The translations under genes were made by a program, and so were the position numbers. A DNA stretch of 8,256 nt from Actinomycetes bacterium (GTDB taxonomy: Bacteria; Actinomycetota; Thermoleophilia; Solirubrobacterales; Solirubrobacteraceae). The notes under the pieces were generated by a model. It saw only the letters and a program-made list of their open reading frames with translations. It did not search any database and had not been told where the DNA came from. Shown here one piece after another: positions 1-5,453 of this stretch (position 1 is the stretch's first letter; each line of letters opens with the position of its first letter). The stretch covers positions 1 to 8,256 of the forward strand of contig JAEXXR010000202.1 in the NCBI GenBank assembly GCA_023405705.1. The letters run 5' to 3'.

Positions 1-648
1 CGCCTCCCCCGTCCCCGCCTCGCCGCGCTGACCGCCGTCGCCGCGCTCGCGCTCGCCGGCTGCGGCGGCGCCGCCACGCCCGACCGCCCGGAGCTCGACG
101 CGACGCTGATCCTCGACGGCAGGCCCCAGGCGCTCGACGCGCCGATCGCGACCGCGGTCGAGCGCAACTTCGACGGCGCCGAGGGCGTCCACTTCGTCGT
201 CAGACCGGGTCGGACGGCCGGCGCCGGCAGAAGAGCGCTGAAGAACGGCAGAGCCGAGTTCGCCGTCCTCCCCGCTGCCGCGCTCCGGGGCGACGACGAG
301 CTGATCGGGATCATGGCGCTCGCCAACGAGCCCGACGGCGACCGCGCGCCGACGGTCGTGCTCGCGACCGATCGCTCCGACCTCGCGGAGGATCCGAGCC
401 TCGCGCGCGCCGCCGTGCGCGCGCTGCTGCGCAGCTACGAGTCGGCGCTGACCGACCCGGCCAGCAGCCTCAGCGACCTGCAGTCGCTCTTCCCCGGCCT
501 CGACCGCGGCACGCTCGAGCGCGACTTCGAGGCCGGCGAGGAGCAGCTCTTCCCGCCCGGACGCCAGCTCGGCGCGCTCCCGCAGGGCGACCCGCGCTAC
601 GACGCCGCGCTCGTCCCCGCGGTCGCGAGCACGAACAAGATCGACTAG
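1..648 (+). CDS. ABC transporter substrate-binding lipoprotein, NMT1/ThiY-like, shortened (5' end outside window)
   Basis: The reading frame is open from base 1 to a TAG at 646-648, giving 215 residues in the window; the start codon lies just upstream. The first residues form a lipoprotein signal peptide: arginines, then an Ala/Leu-rich stretch, then the lipobox LAGC with Cys at codon 21. The mature part opens with a strand resembling the 'TLxLDxxPxAxxAxI' start of NMT1/THI5-like (ThiY/SsuA) solute-binding proteins and continues to an 'AEFAVL' segment like their 'ADFAVL'. The last hundred residues resemble the family's C-terminal segment (an 'LARAAVRALLRSYESAL' helix, then a 'LDRGTLE' helix). 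Family members usually run about 300-340 residues; this one is near 220 because the middle domain seems to be replaced by a short 'NEPDGDRAP' linker. The expected role is extracytoplasmic substrate capture for an importer, but the lost domain may have changed or abolished binding. The substrate cannot be inferred, and any permease or ATPase partners would lie off the left edge. Confidence 0.72.
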   Translation, partial: RLPRPRLAALTAVAALALAGCGGAATPDRPELDATLILDGRPQALDAPIATAVERNFDGAEGVHFVVRPGRTAGAGRRALKNGRAEFAVLPAAALRGDDELIGIMALANEPDGDRAPTVVLATDRSDLAEDPSLARAAVRALLRSYESALTDPASSLSDLQSLFPGLDRGTLERDFEAGEEQLFPPGRQLGALPQGDPRYDAALVPAVASTNKID

Positions 649-675
649 CGCACCGGCGTCGGCTTGCGCCCAGTC

Positions 676-695
676 GCGGCGCGGCGCGGCGCGGC
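676..695. repeat. Short tandem repeat, (GCGGC)x4, between convergent genes
   Basis: Four exact head-to-tail copies of the pentamer GCGGC lie in the 84-base gap between the stop of the lipoprotein gene (648) and the stop of the convergent dehydrogenase gene (733). No convincing bidirectional terminator hairpin is visible in the gap. The repeat may simply reflect slippage in GC-rich DNA. Confidence 0.6.
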
Positions 696-732
696 GACCC
701 ACCGTCCAGCGCGATGGCTCCCGGCGCGACCG

Positions 733-1479
733 TCAGCGCGACAGCGTCTTGCGCACCAGCGACGGCGCGACGACGCGCAGCGCGGCGGCGATCCCGTACG
801 GGCGCGGCACGTAGCGCTCGGCCTTGCCGCCGGGGCCGGCGTCGAGGATCGCGAGCGCGACCTTGTCGGGCGTCGAGACGATCCAGCGGGTCGACGCTCT
901 CTTCACGAGCGCCTCCTGCGGGAAGCCCTCGGTCGCGACGAAGCCCGGCAGCACCAGCCCGACGTGGACGCCGTTGCCCTTCTCCTCCAGGTGGAGCGAG
1001 TCGGTCCAGCCGGCGAGCGCGAACTTCGACGCCGAGTAGGCGCCGCTCTTGGCGCGCCCGACGCGGCCGGCGGTCGAGGCGACGTTGACGATCGACGACG
1101 GCGCGGAGGTGCGCAGCAGCGGCAGCAGCTCCTCGGTCAGGCGCACGACGGCGTCGAAGTTGAGCGCCATCGTTCTGCGCACCTCCTCGTACCCTCTCGT
1201 CGCGAACGAGCCGCCCCAGCCGGCGCCGGCGTTGTTGACGAGCAGGTCGAGCCGGCCGCCGTGCTCGCGCTCGACGGCCTCGCGCACGACGCGCGGCGCG
1301 TCGTCGTCGGTCAGGTCGACGGCGACGACGGTCGCGCCGCCCAGCTCGAAGGCGAGCTTGTCGAGCAGCTCTCTGCGGCGCGCGACCAGCACCAGTCTCG
1401 TCTGCGGGTCGCGCGCGAGCCGCCGCGCGGTCGCCTCGCCTATCCCGCTCGAAGCCCCGGTCACCACTGCGACGGTCAC
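733..1479 (-). CDS. Classical short-chain dehydrogenase/reductase (SDR), NAD(P)-dependent
   Basis: The product is 248 residues when read from the GTG at 1479-1477, normal for a classical SDR. A Rossmann fold is evident. The glycine motif TGASSGIG is at residues 7-14, with an Arg run at 34-36 after the second strand that suggests NADP(H) preference. NNAG is at 82-85, and the catalytic Asn107, Ser135, Tyr148 and Lys152 (YSASK) are all present. The tail, 'RYVPRPYGIAAALRVVAPSLVRKTL', resembles the C-terminal end of DltE-like (COG0300) SDRs. The substrate is unknown. GTG was preferred because an AGGGGG run lies 8 bases upstream and the protein then opens 'MTVAVVTGASSGIG', typical for the family. 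An in-frame TTG at 1509-1507 with AGGA 6 bases upstream would add 10 residues and remains possible. The gene lies 61 bases downstream of the 120-residue gene on the same strand and may be the last gene of the mntR-mntH run, though no metabolic link is evident. Confidence 0.93.
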   Translation of the reverse strand: MTVAVVTGASSGIGEATARRLARDPQTRLVLVARRRELLDKLAFELGGATVVAVDLTDDDAPRVVREAVEREHGGRLDLLVNNAGAGWGGSFATRGYEEVRRTMALNFDAVVRLTEELLPLLRTSAPSSIVNVASTAGRVGRAKSGAYSASKFALAGWTDSLHLEEKGNGVHVGLVLPGFVATEGFPQEALVKRASTRWIVSTPDKVALAILDAGPGGKAERYVPRPYGIAAALRVVAPSLVRKTLSR

Positions 1480-1540
1480 GGCATCAGCCCCCTGCTCGGA
1501 CGACGACAAGAACGATCCTGCTGAAGCGCAGGAGCGCGCG

Positions 1541-1903
1541 CTACTGCGCGCGCAGCTGGCGGAACTCCTGCCGGACGGACTCCGGCCGGCCCCACATCTG
1601 CGTCACCTCGACGCGGCCCGAGCGGACCTCGCGCAGCGCGATCTCGCCCGTGATCCCGGCCTGGTCGAGCAGTCTCAGCGAGCCGTGGACCGCCGGGACG
1701 GCGGCCGCGTGGCCGAAGCGGTGGGCGCAGAGGATCCGCCAATGCCAGTCATATCTGGAGTACGGCTGCGCGTTGCACGTGACGAGGTAGGTGGCCGCGT
1801 CGACGTAGCGGGTCTCGTCCTCGATCCGGAGGTCGAGCTCGAGATCGGTCCAGTCGTCGGGCAGCGAGTCGACGATCTGCTGGAAGGTGTCGGCGAGGGG
1901 CAT
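1541..1903 (-). CDS. Unrecognised 120-residue protein coupled to mntH
   Basis: The ATG at 1903-1901 lies 11 bases past the TAA of mntH (1917-1915), so the two genes are almost certainly cotranscribed, and perhaps translationally coupled. The 120-residue product looks soluble: there is no signal peptide or membrane segment. It begins 'MPLADTFQQIVDSLPDDWTD', followed by a strand-like acidic stretch (LELDLRIEDE, 21-30). A core then runs through Cys43, 'YDWHW' (51-55), Cys59, His61, His65 and His73, and the tail is Arg/Gln-rich ('GRPESVRQEFRQLRAQ'). The spacing of Cys43, His54, Cys59, His61, His65 and His73 would allow a metal site, but this matches no motif I can name. The regular composition and codon use argue for a real conserved gene. 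I recognise no family with confidence. Its position directly behind a manganese transporter suggests a role in metal handling; that is inference from context only. The longer frame reaching back across mntH is a shadow. Confidence 0.85.
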   Translation of the reverse strand: MPLADTFQQIVDSLPDDWTDLELDLRIEDETRYVDAATYLVTCNAQPYSRYDWHWRILCAHRFGHAAAVPAVHGSLRLLDQAGITGEIALREVRSGRVEVTQMWGRPESVRQEFRQLRAQ

Positions 1904-1914
1904 GACCCGCAAGA

Positions 1915-3216
1915 TTACCCCGCGAACGTCTGATAGAGCAGGAAGGCGTTGAGGGCGATGACCGCCGCCGCGATCGTCCAGGCGGCGATCCGCGTCAGCG
2001 GGCGGTTGACGAGCGTCCCCATCACGGCGCGGTCGTTGGTCAGCAGGATCAGCGGGACGAGCGCGAACGGGATCCCGAACGACAGGATCACCTGGCTGAT
2101 CACGAGCGCGCGCGTCGGGTCGAGCCCGAGCGCCAGCACGACGAGCGCCGGCGTCATCGTGATCAGCCGCCGCAGCACCAGCGGGATCGTGCGGTTGATG
2201 AAGCCGGACATGATCACCTGGCCGGCGTAGGTGCCGACCGACGAGGAGGCGAAGCCGGAGGCCAGCAGCGCCAGCGCGAAGGCGAGCGCGGCGCCGCCGC
2301 CGATCAGCGCGTCGAAGCCGTGGTAGGCGCCCTCCAGCGTGTCGACGTCGCCGAGCGAGGAGTCGTGGAACAGCGCCGCGGCGATCACCAGCATCAGCAT
2401 GTTGACGACGCCCGCGACCGACATCGCGATCACGACGTCGATCGTCTGGAAGCGGAAGAGGCGGTGCTTCTCGGCGTCGTCGCGCGGCGGGATGCGGCGC
2501 TGCGTCAGCGCCGAGTGGAGGTAGATCACGTGCGGCATCACGGTCGCGCCGAGGATCCCGCAGGCGAGCAGGACCGAGTCGCCGCCGGCGAAGCCGGGCA
2601 CCAGCCCGCTCAGGACCCCGCTCGCGTCGGGCCCGACCTTCAGCGTGTCGTAGAGGAAGCCGAGCAGGATCACCGCGAGCATCCCGCCGATCGCCAGCTC
2701 GAAGCGGCGATAGCCCTTCGCCTGCAGCGCGAGGATCGCGAAGGCGACGACGCCGGTCATCAGGCCGGCGGCGAAGAGCGGGACGCCGAACAGCAGGTTG
2801 AGCGCGATCGCCGCGCCGATGAACTCGGCCAGGTCGGTCGCCATCGCGATCAGCTCGGCCTGCATCCACAGTCCGACGGTCGCGCGCCTGGGCAGCCGCT
2901 CGCGGCACAGCTCCGGCAGGTTGCGCCCCGTCGCCAGGCCCAGCTTCGCCGACAGCGTCTGGATCAGCATCCCCATCAGGTTCGCGACGAGGATCACCCA
3001 CAGCAGCGTGTAGCCGTAGCTGGCGCCGCCGTCGATGTTGGTGGCGAAGTTGCCGGGGTCGACGTAGGCGATCGCGGCGACGAACGCCGGCCCGAGCAGC
3101 GGCAGGATCCCCCTCAGGCCCCTGCGCGCGCGGATCTGCTGCAGCTGCGACGGCGCCGTCAGCGCGGCGGCTCCCGCGTCGCCCTCCCTGTCGACCACAG
3201 GAGGCGGCGAGGTCAC
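1915..3216 (-). CDS. mntH: Nramp-family divalent metal (Mn2+/Fe2+) : proton symporter, MntH type
   Basis: This 433-residue inner-membrane protein has the usual bacterial Nramp length and about eleven hydrophobic segments after a polar N-terminus (1-35). Metal-site residues are recognisable. DPGN in TM1 (Asp53, Pro54, Gly55, Asn56) supplies Asp and Asn ligands. 'ATVMPHVIYLHS' in TM6 (224-235) supplies the backbone of Ala224 and the side chain of Met227; this Met is typical of Mn/Fe-selective Nramps rather than Mg-transporting relatives. The consensus transport motif 'GTYAGQVIMSGF' is at 328-339. It should import Mn2+ (possibly Fe2+) with protons. The GTG start at 3216-3214 overlaps the TGA of mntR (GTGA), showing translational coupling, and a GAGAT in the end of mntR could serve as a weak ribosome site. 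A second in-frame GTG six codons later has no ribosome site. Placement behind an MntR-type repressor supports manganese as the physiological metal. No frameshift or missing key residue was seen. Confidence 0.95.
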   Translation of the reverse strand: MTSPPPVVDREGDAGAAALTAPSQLQQIRARRGLRGILPLLGPAFVAAIAYVDPGNFATNIDGGASYGYTLLWVILVANLMGMLIQTLSAKLGLATGRNLPELCRERLPRRATVGLWMQAELIAMATDLAEFIGAAIALNLLFGVPLFAAGLMTGVVAFAILALQAKGYRRFELAIGGMLAVILLGFLYDTLKVGPDASGVLSGLVPGFAGGDSVLLACGILGATVMPHVIYLHSALTQRRIPPRDDAEKHRLFRFQTIDVVIAMSVAGVVNMLMLVIAAALFHDSSLGDVDTLEGAYHGFDALIGGGAALAFALALLASGFASSSVGTYAGQVIMSGFINRTIPLVLRRLITMTPALVVLALGLDPTRALVISQVILSFGIPFALVPLILLTNDRAVMGTLVNRPLTRIAAWTIAAAVIALNAFLLYQTFAG

Positions 3217-3899
3217 CGCGAGATCTCGACGCGCATGGCGGCGGCGAGCGCCCCGCCGAGCACGTGCACGGTCTCGTCGCTGCCGAAGCGGACGAACAGC
3301 GGCCCGCCGAACGGCTGCTTGTCGACGACCTCGAAGGCGTCGCCGGGGCTGATGCCGCGCTCGGACAGGTACCGCAGCATCGCCGGGTCCTGGTCGGAGA
3401 TGCGCGTGAAGTCGCCGCGCTGGCCCGGCTCGAGGTCGGACAGCTTCTCGCTGTCGCGCTCCTCGATCGTCAGCTCGCGCGTGGGGATCGGGTCGCCGTG
3501 CGGGTCGTGCGTCGGGTGGCCGAGCTTCGCCGCGATCAGCTCCTCCAGCTCCTCGGAGATGTGGTGCTCGAGCACCTCGGCCTCGGCGTGGACGCGATCC
3601 CACGGCATCCCGAGCGACTCGGCCAGGAACTGCTCCATCAGGCGGTGGTGGCGCAGCACCTCCAGCGCGACCTTGCGGCCCGGCTCGGTCAGCACGACGC
3701 CCTTGTAGGGGACGTGCGAGACGAGACCCAGCTCGTCGAGCTTGCGCACCATCCCGGAGGCCGAGCCGGGCGTCACGCCCATCCGCTCGGCGAGCGCGTT
3801 CGTCGTGACGGCCCCGCCGCCGCGCGTCTCGAGGGCGTAGATCGCCTTCGCGTAGTCCTCGACGGCGGAGGAGTGCGGCTGTGAGGCGGGCGAGACCAT
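3213..3899 (-). CDS. mntR: DtxR-family metalloregulator with MntR-type metal ligands
   Basis: The product has 228 residues, the long DtxR/IdeR architecture: winged helix (about 11-75), metal-binding/dimerisation domain (about 76-145), and a C-terminal FeoA/SH3-like domain (about 155-228). The recognition region reads 'VTPGSASGMVRKLDELGLV' (42-60). Iron sensors of the family use Met near residue 10 and Cys102; here the matching positions carry Asp15 ('VEDYAKAIY') and Glu108 ('AEAEVLEH'), followed by Glu111 and His112. This is the Asp/Glu/Glu/His set of manganese-sensing MntR. His85, Glu89 and His104 match the second site of DtxR. The likely role is an Mn2+-activated repressor of its own operon. 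The start is the ATG at 3899-3897, with no good Shine-Dalgarno. A -10-like CATAAT ends 8 bases before the ATG, consistent with a leaderless transcript, and an inverted repeat overlaps it. The gene is divergent from the YgfZ gene. Manganese selectivity is inferred from the ligands and from mntH next door. Confidence 0.94.
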   Translation of the reverse strand: MVSPASQPHSSAVEDYAKAIYALETRGGGAVTTNALAERMGVTPGSASGMVRKLDELGLVSHVPYKGVVLTEPGRKVALEVLRHHRLMEQFLAESLGMPWDRVHAEAEVLEHHISEELEELIAAKLGHPTHDPHGDPIPTRELTIEERDSEKLSDLEPGQRGDFTRISDQDPAMLRYLSERGISPGDAFEVVDKQPFGGPLFVRFGSDETVHVLGGALAAAMRVEISR

Positions 3900-3907
3900 C
3901 GGATCCG

Positions 3908-3924
3908 ATTATGGCACGCCAAAA
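3908..3924 (-). promoter_or_regulatory. Leaderless mntR promoter (-10) overlapped by a candidate MntR operator
   Basis: On the minus strand CATAAT (3913-3908) matches the -10 consensus at five of six positions and ends 8 bases before the mntR ATG, so the transcript would begin at or next to the start codon. No strong -35 is seen; CTGCGA at 3936-3931 is the best placed. Overlapping the -10, bases 3909-3924 form an inverted repeat, TTATGGC-AC-GCCAAAA (6 of 7 positions pair), with AT-rich outer ends in an otherwise GC-rich region. The size, symmetry and place fit a DtxR/MntR-family operator for autoregulation of mntR-mntH. The match to a specific published MntR box was not tested. Confidence 0.62.
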
Positions 3925-4012
3925 ACCCGCTCGCAGCCCGTGGCGGCGGATGGCGCGCGACTGCCGCAACGGATGCGGCGTCCCGCGCGACTGTCGTGTT
4001 CGTCATGAGCCT

Positions 4013-4032
4013 GGTGCCGCCCGGGCGGCACC
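4013..4032. promoter_or_regulatory. Perfect 20-bp palindrome upstream of the YgfZ gene
   Basis: GGTGCCGCCCGGGCGGCACC reads identically on both strands. It ends 6 bases before the -10-like TATCGT of the YgfZ gene, so it occupies the -35/spacer region where a dimeric repressor or activator would bind. It has no loop, so as RNA only a shortened stem could form, which makes a protein-binding site more natural than a terminator. The cognate regulator is unknown. It differs clearly from the candidate MntR site about 90 bases away. Confidence 0.5.
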
Positions 4033-4038
4033 CGCGAC

Positions 4039-4044
4039 TATCGT
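4039..4044 (+). promoter_or_regulatory. Candidate -10 for leaderless ygfZ transcript
   Basis: TATCGT fits the TANNNT actinobacterial -10 pattern and ends 7 bases before the ATG at 4052. No Shine-Dalgarno precedes that ATG. Together these suggest transcription starting at or beside the start codon. No convincing -35 is visible; its place is taken by the palindrome. Confidence 0.45.
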
Positions 4045-4051
4045 GGTCACC

Positions 4052-4999
4052 ATGAGCACCAGCGGGCAGCTGAGCGAGCAGGAGCGCGCGGTGCGCGCCG
4101 GCGCCGGCCTCGTCGACCGCTCCGCGCGCGGCAAGCTCGCGCTCAGCGGCGGCGAGGCGAAGAGATTCCTCCAGGGGCAGGTGACGCAGGACGTCGTCGC
4201 GCTGGAGCCGGGGACGGGCGCCTACGCCGCCTTCCTCACCAACAAGGGCAAGATGCTCGGCGACCTGCGCGTCCTCGACGCCGGCGACGAGCTGCTGCTC
4301 GACACCGAGCGCGTCGCGCTGCAGGCGCTCTTCAACATGATCCGGCGCTACTCGCTCGGCTTCGACGCCGAGCTGCACAGACGGACGCTGGAGCGCGGTC
4401 TGCTGTCGCTCGTCGGCCCGCAGGCGCGGGCGCTGCTCGGCGACGCGGCCGCGGAGCTGGGCGAGGCCGAGCACGACCACCTCGCGAGCGAGGTCGACGG
4501 GATCCCGGTCCGGCTGATCGCGACCTGGGAGGGCGTCGACCTGCTCGTCGACTCCACCCGCACCGCGGAGCTGGCGGCGGCGCTGGAGGCGCGCGGCGCG
4601 ACGCCGGTCGCCGAGGAGGTCGCAGAGGCGCTGCGCGTCGAGGCCGGCCGCCCCCGCTACGGGCTCGAGCTCGACGAGGGCACGATCCCGCAGGAGGCCG
4701 GCCTCAACGAGCGCGCCGTCTCCTTCACGAAGGGCTGCTACGTCGGCCAGGAGACGGTCGCGCGCCTGTTCTACAAGGGCAAGCCGAACCGGCACCTGCG
4801 CGGGCTGCGACTGTCGGAGCCCGTCGCGCCGGGCACCGAGCTGACGCTCGGGGAGCGTGTCGTCGGCGTCGTCGGGACGGTCGCGACCTCCCCGCAGCAT
4901 GGGCCGATCGCGCTCGCGCTCGTCCGCCGCGAGGCCGAGCCGGGCGCGACCGTGACGGCCGGCGCGGCGACCGCCGAGGTCGTCGCGCCGCCGTTCTGA
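4052..4999 (+). CDS. ygfZ: YgfZ/GcvT-fold folate-binding protein (iron-sulfur enzyme maintenance)
   Basis: The product has 315 residues. The family signature KGCYVGQE is intact at 227-234, including the conserved Cys229. The N-terminal part has 'FLQGQVTQDV' (39-48) and 'FLTNKGKMLGDLRV' (61-74), standard elements of the tetrahydrofolate-binding GcvT-like fold. The C-terminal 60 residues form the small beta-barrel ('GVVGTVATSPQHGPIALALVRRE'). YgfZ (mitochondrial homologue Iba57/CAF17) helps keep certain iron-sulfur enzymes active, such as MiaB-like radical-SAM proteins, and acts in the cytoplasm. The start was set at the ATG at 4052 because the protein then begins near the usual family start. 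Upstream codons in the same frame show no family similarity and run into the mntR promoter. The gene is divergent from mntR. Manganese uptake and iron-sulfur upkeep are both part of metal stress physiology, but a shared control is only a suggestion. Confidence 0.93.
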   Translation: MSTSGQLSEQERAVRAGAGLVDRSARGKLALSGGEAKRFLQGQVTQDVVALEPGTGAYAAFLTNKGKMLGDLRVLDAGDELLLDTERVALQALFNMIRRYSLGFDAELHRRTLERGLLSLVGPQARALLGDAAAELGEAEHDHLASEVDGIPVRLIATWEGVDLLVDSTRTAELAAALEARGATPVAEEVAEALRVEAGRPRYGLELDEGTIPQEAGLNERAVSFTKGCYVGQETVARLFYKGKPNRHLRGLRLSEPVAPGTELTLGERVVGVVGTVATSPQHGPIALALVRREAEPGATVTAGAATAEVVAPPF

Positions 5000-5059
5000 G
5001 CGGGCCGCCCGGAGCCGCGCCTGGCGCGTCGGCACCGCAACCCATCCCCCGTTCATCCG

Positions 5060-5096
5060 TTGGTGGTGATGTCGCGACCGCTACCGTGGGTACGAT
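5060..5096 (+). promoter_or_regulatory. Candidate promoter for the 79-residue protein gene
   Basis: TTGGTG (5060-5065) is followed after 16 bases by TACCGT (5082-5087), a reasonable sigma-70-like pair. A second -10-like TACGAT lies at 5091-5096. Either would give a leader of about 35-50 bases carrying the strong ribosome site at 5127-5133. The 60 bases between the YgfZ stop (4999) and this site hold only a weak GC-rich palindrome (5016-5028). Confidence 0.4.
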
Positions 5097-5126
5097 GTCC
5101 TCACAGCACGGGGGCACCATCGAAGG

Positions 5127-5133
5127 AAGGAGG
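5127..5133 (+). promoter_or_regulatory. Perfect Shine-Dalgarno (AAGGAGG) that sets the start at 5140
   Basis: AAGGAGG lies 6 bases before the ATG at 5140, an optimal spacing. Earlier in-frame ATGs at 5086 and 5095 lack any such site and would place the ribosome site inside the coding region, so 5140 is taken as the start. It is the strongest ribosome site in the window. Confidence 0.8.
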
Positions 5134-5139
5134 CGCCCG

Positions 5140-5379
5140 ATGACGACGTTCGCAGCCGACCACGACACGGACAGACAGCTCAGAGAGCTGGACGTCCGCA
5201 CGCGCACGGCGTGGGAGGACTACCGGAGCAGCATCAGCGAGCTCGCCGGTCCCGAGTACGAGGACGCCGAGCTGATCTCGTGGGAGCGCCTGCAGCATGA
5301 GCTGCACGAGCTCTCCGCTGAGCGCCAGAGACTCGTCGGGGCCGCCGCCGGCGGATCCGGCGACGACGCCTCCGCCTAG
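5140..5379 (+). CDS. Small charged, probably helical protein of unknown function (79 residues)
   Basis: I do not recognise a named family. The product is soluble and acidic. Residues 10-66 are rich in Glu, Arg, Leu and Gln with heptad-like spacing ('DRQLRELDVRTRTAWEDYRSSI' and 'SWERLQHELHELSAERQRLV'), suggesting two helices forming a hairpin or short coiled coil, joined near 'AGPEYEDAE' (36-44). The Gly/Ala/Ser/Asp-rich tail from residue 68 is probably disordered. There are no cysteines, signal peptide or membrane segment. A perfect ribosome site suggests strong translation. The gene appears to be its own transcription unit, with a promoter candidate upstream and tandem hairpins 16 bases after the stop. 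Three of its eight arginines use AGA. It could be a small structural or partner protein; nothing in its neighbours indicates a role. Confidence 0.8.
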   Translation: MTTFAADHDTDRQLRELDVRTRTAWEDYRSSISELAGPEYEDAELISWERLQHELHELSAERQRLVGAAAGGSGDDASA

Positions 5380-5395
5380 CTCCCGAGTCGCGCTT

Positions 5396-5453
5396 CGACG
5401 CTCCCGCATCGCCTCGGCGGCGCGGGAGCGTCGGTGCGTCGGGCGAACGCCCG
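5396..5453 (+). terminator. Tandem GC-rich hairpins after the 79-residue protein gene
   Basis: The first hairpin has perfect 12-base arms, CGACGCTCCCGC (5396-5407) and GCGGGAGCGTCG (5422-5433), around a 14-base loop that is itself self-complementary. Seven bases later a second hairpin, CGGGC-GAAC-GCCCG (5440-5453), follows. There is no U-tract, as is common for actinobacterial terminators. Placement 16 bases past the stop supports transcription termination. Confidence 0.72.

Larger units (their letters stand above)
3987..4057 (+). repeat. Imperfect 24-base direct duplication spanning the ygfZ start
   Basis: Bases 3987-4010 and 4034-4057 agree at 20 of 24 positions with a 47-base offset. Both copies begin GCGACT, carry TCGTG in the middle and end CATGAGC. 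The second copy contains the -10-like TATCGT and the real ATG of the YgfZ gene (4052); the first has TGTCGT and an ATG at 4005 that is out of frame. The 20-bp palindrome at 4013-4032 fills the space between the copies. A shorter match (GCGACTGCCG) occurs at 3957-3966. This looks like a local duplication of the promoter/start region. Confidence 0.55.

Noticed and set aside
664..1524. Long plus-strand open frame opposite the dehydrogenase gene
   Set aside because: Arg/Ala-rich low-complexity translation with no domain; antisense shadow of the SDR, whose catalytic motifs are intact.
1534..1551. GC-only hairpin (GCGCGC arms, loop with the stop codon) at the end of the 120-residue gene
   Set aside because: Alternating GC runs form such stems by chance in this composition; it overlaps coding sequence and has no U-tract, so it was not called a terminator.
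1917..3001. Upstream extension of the frame of the 120-residue protein across mntH
   Set aside because: The extension translates to Arg/Asp/Ala-rich sequence with no domain and lies out of frame over mntH; the ATG at 1903 gives a coherent protein.
2320..3708. Long plus-strand open frame opposite mntH and mntR
   Set aside because: Rich in Arg, Asp, Gln and His with no recognisable fold; shadow of two clearly identified genes in GC-rich DNA.
3217..3969. Upstream extension of the mntH frame through mntR
   Set aside because: Low-complexity Arg-rich translation covering a real gene in another frame; the GTG at 3216 is the proper start.
3963..3979. Small hairpin GCCGCA-ACGGA-TGCGGC in the mntR/ygfZ gap
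   Set aside because: Six-base stem without a clear positional role; likely chance in GC-rich DNA.
5016..5028. CGCGCC-T-GGCGCG inverted repeat after ygfZ
   Set aside because: One-base centre, short arms and no U-tract; too weak to call a terminator.
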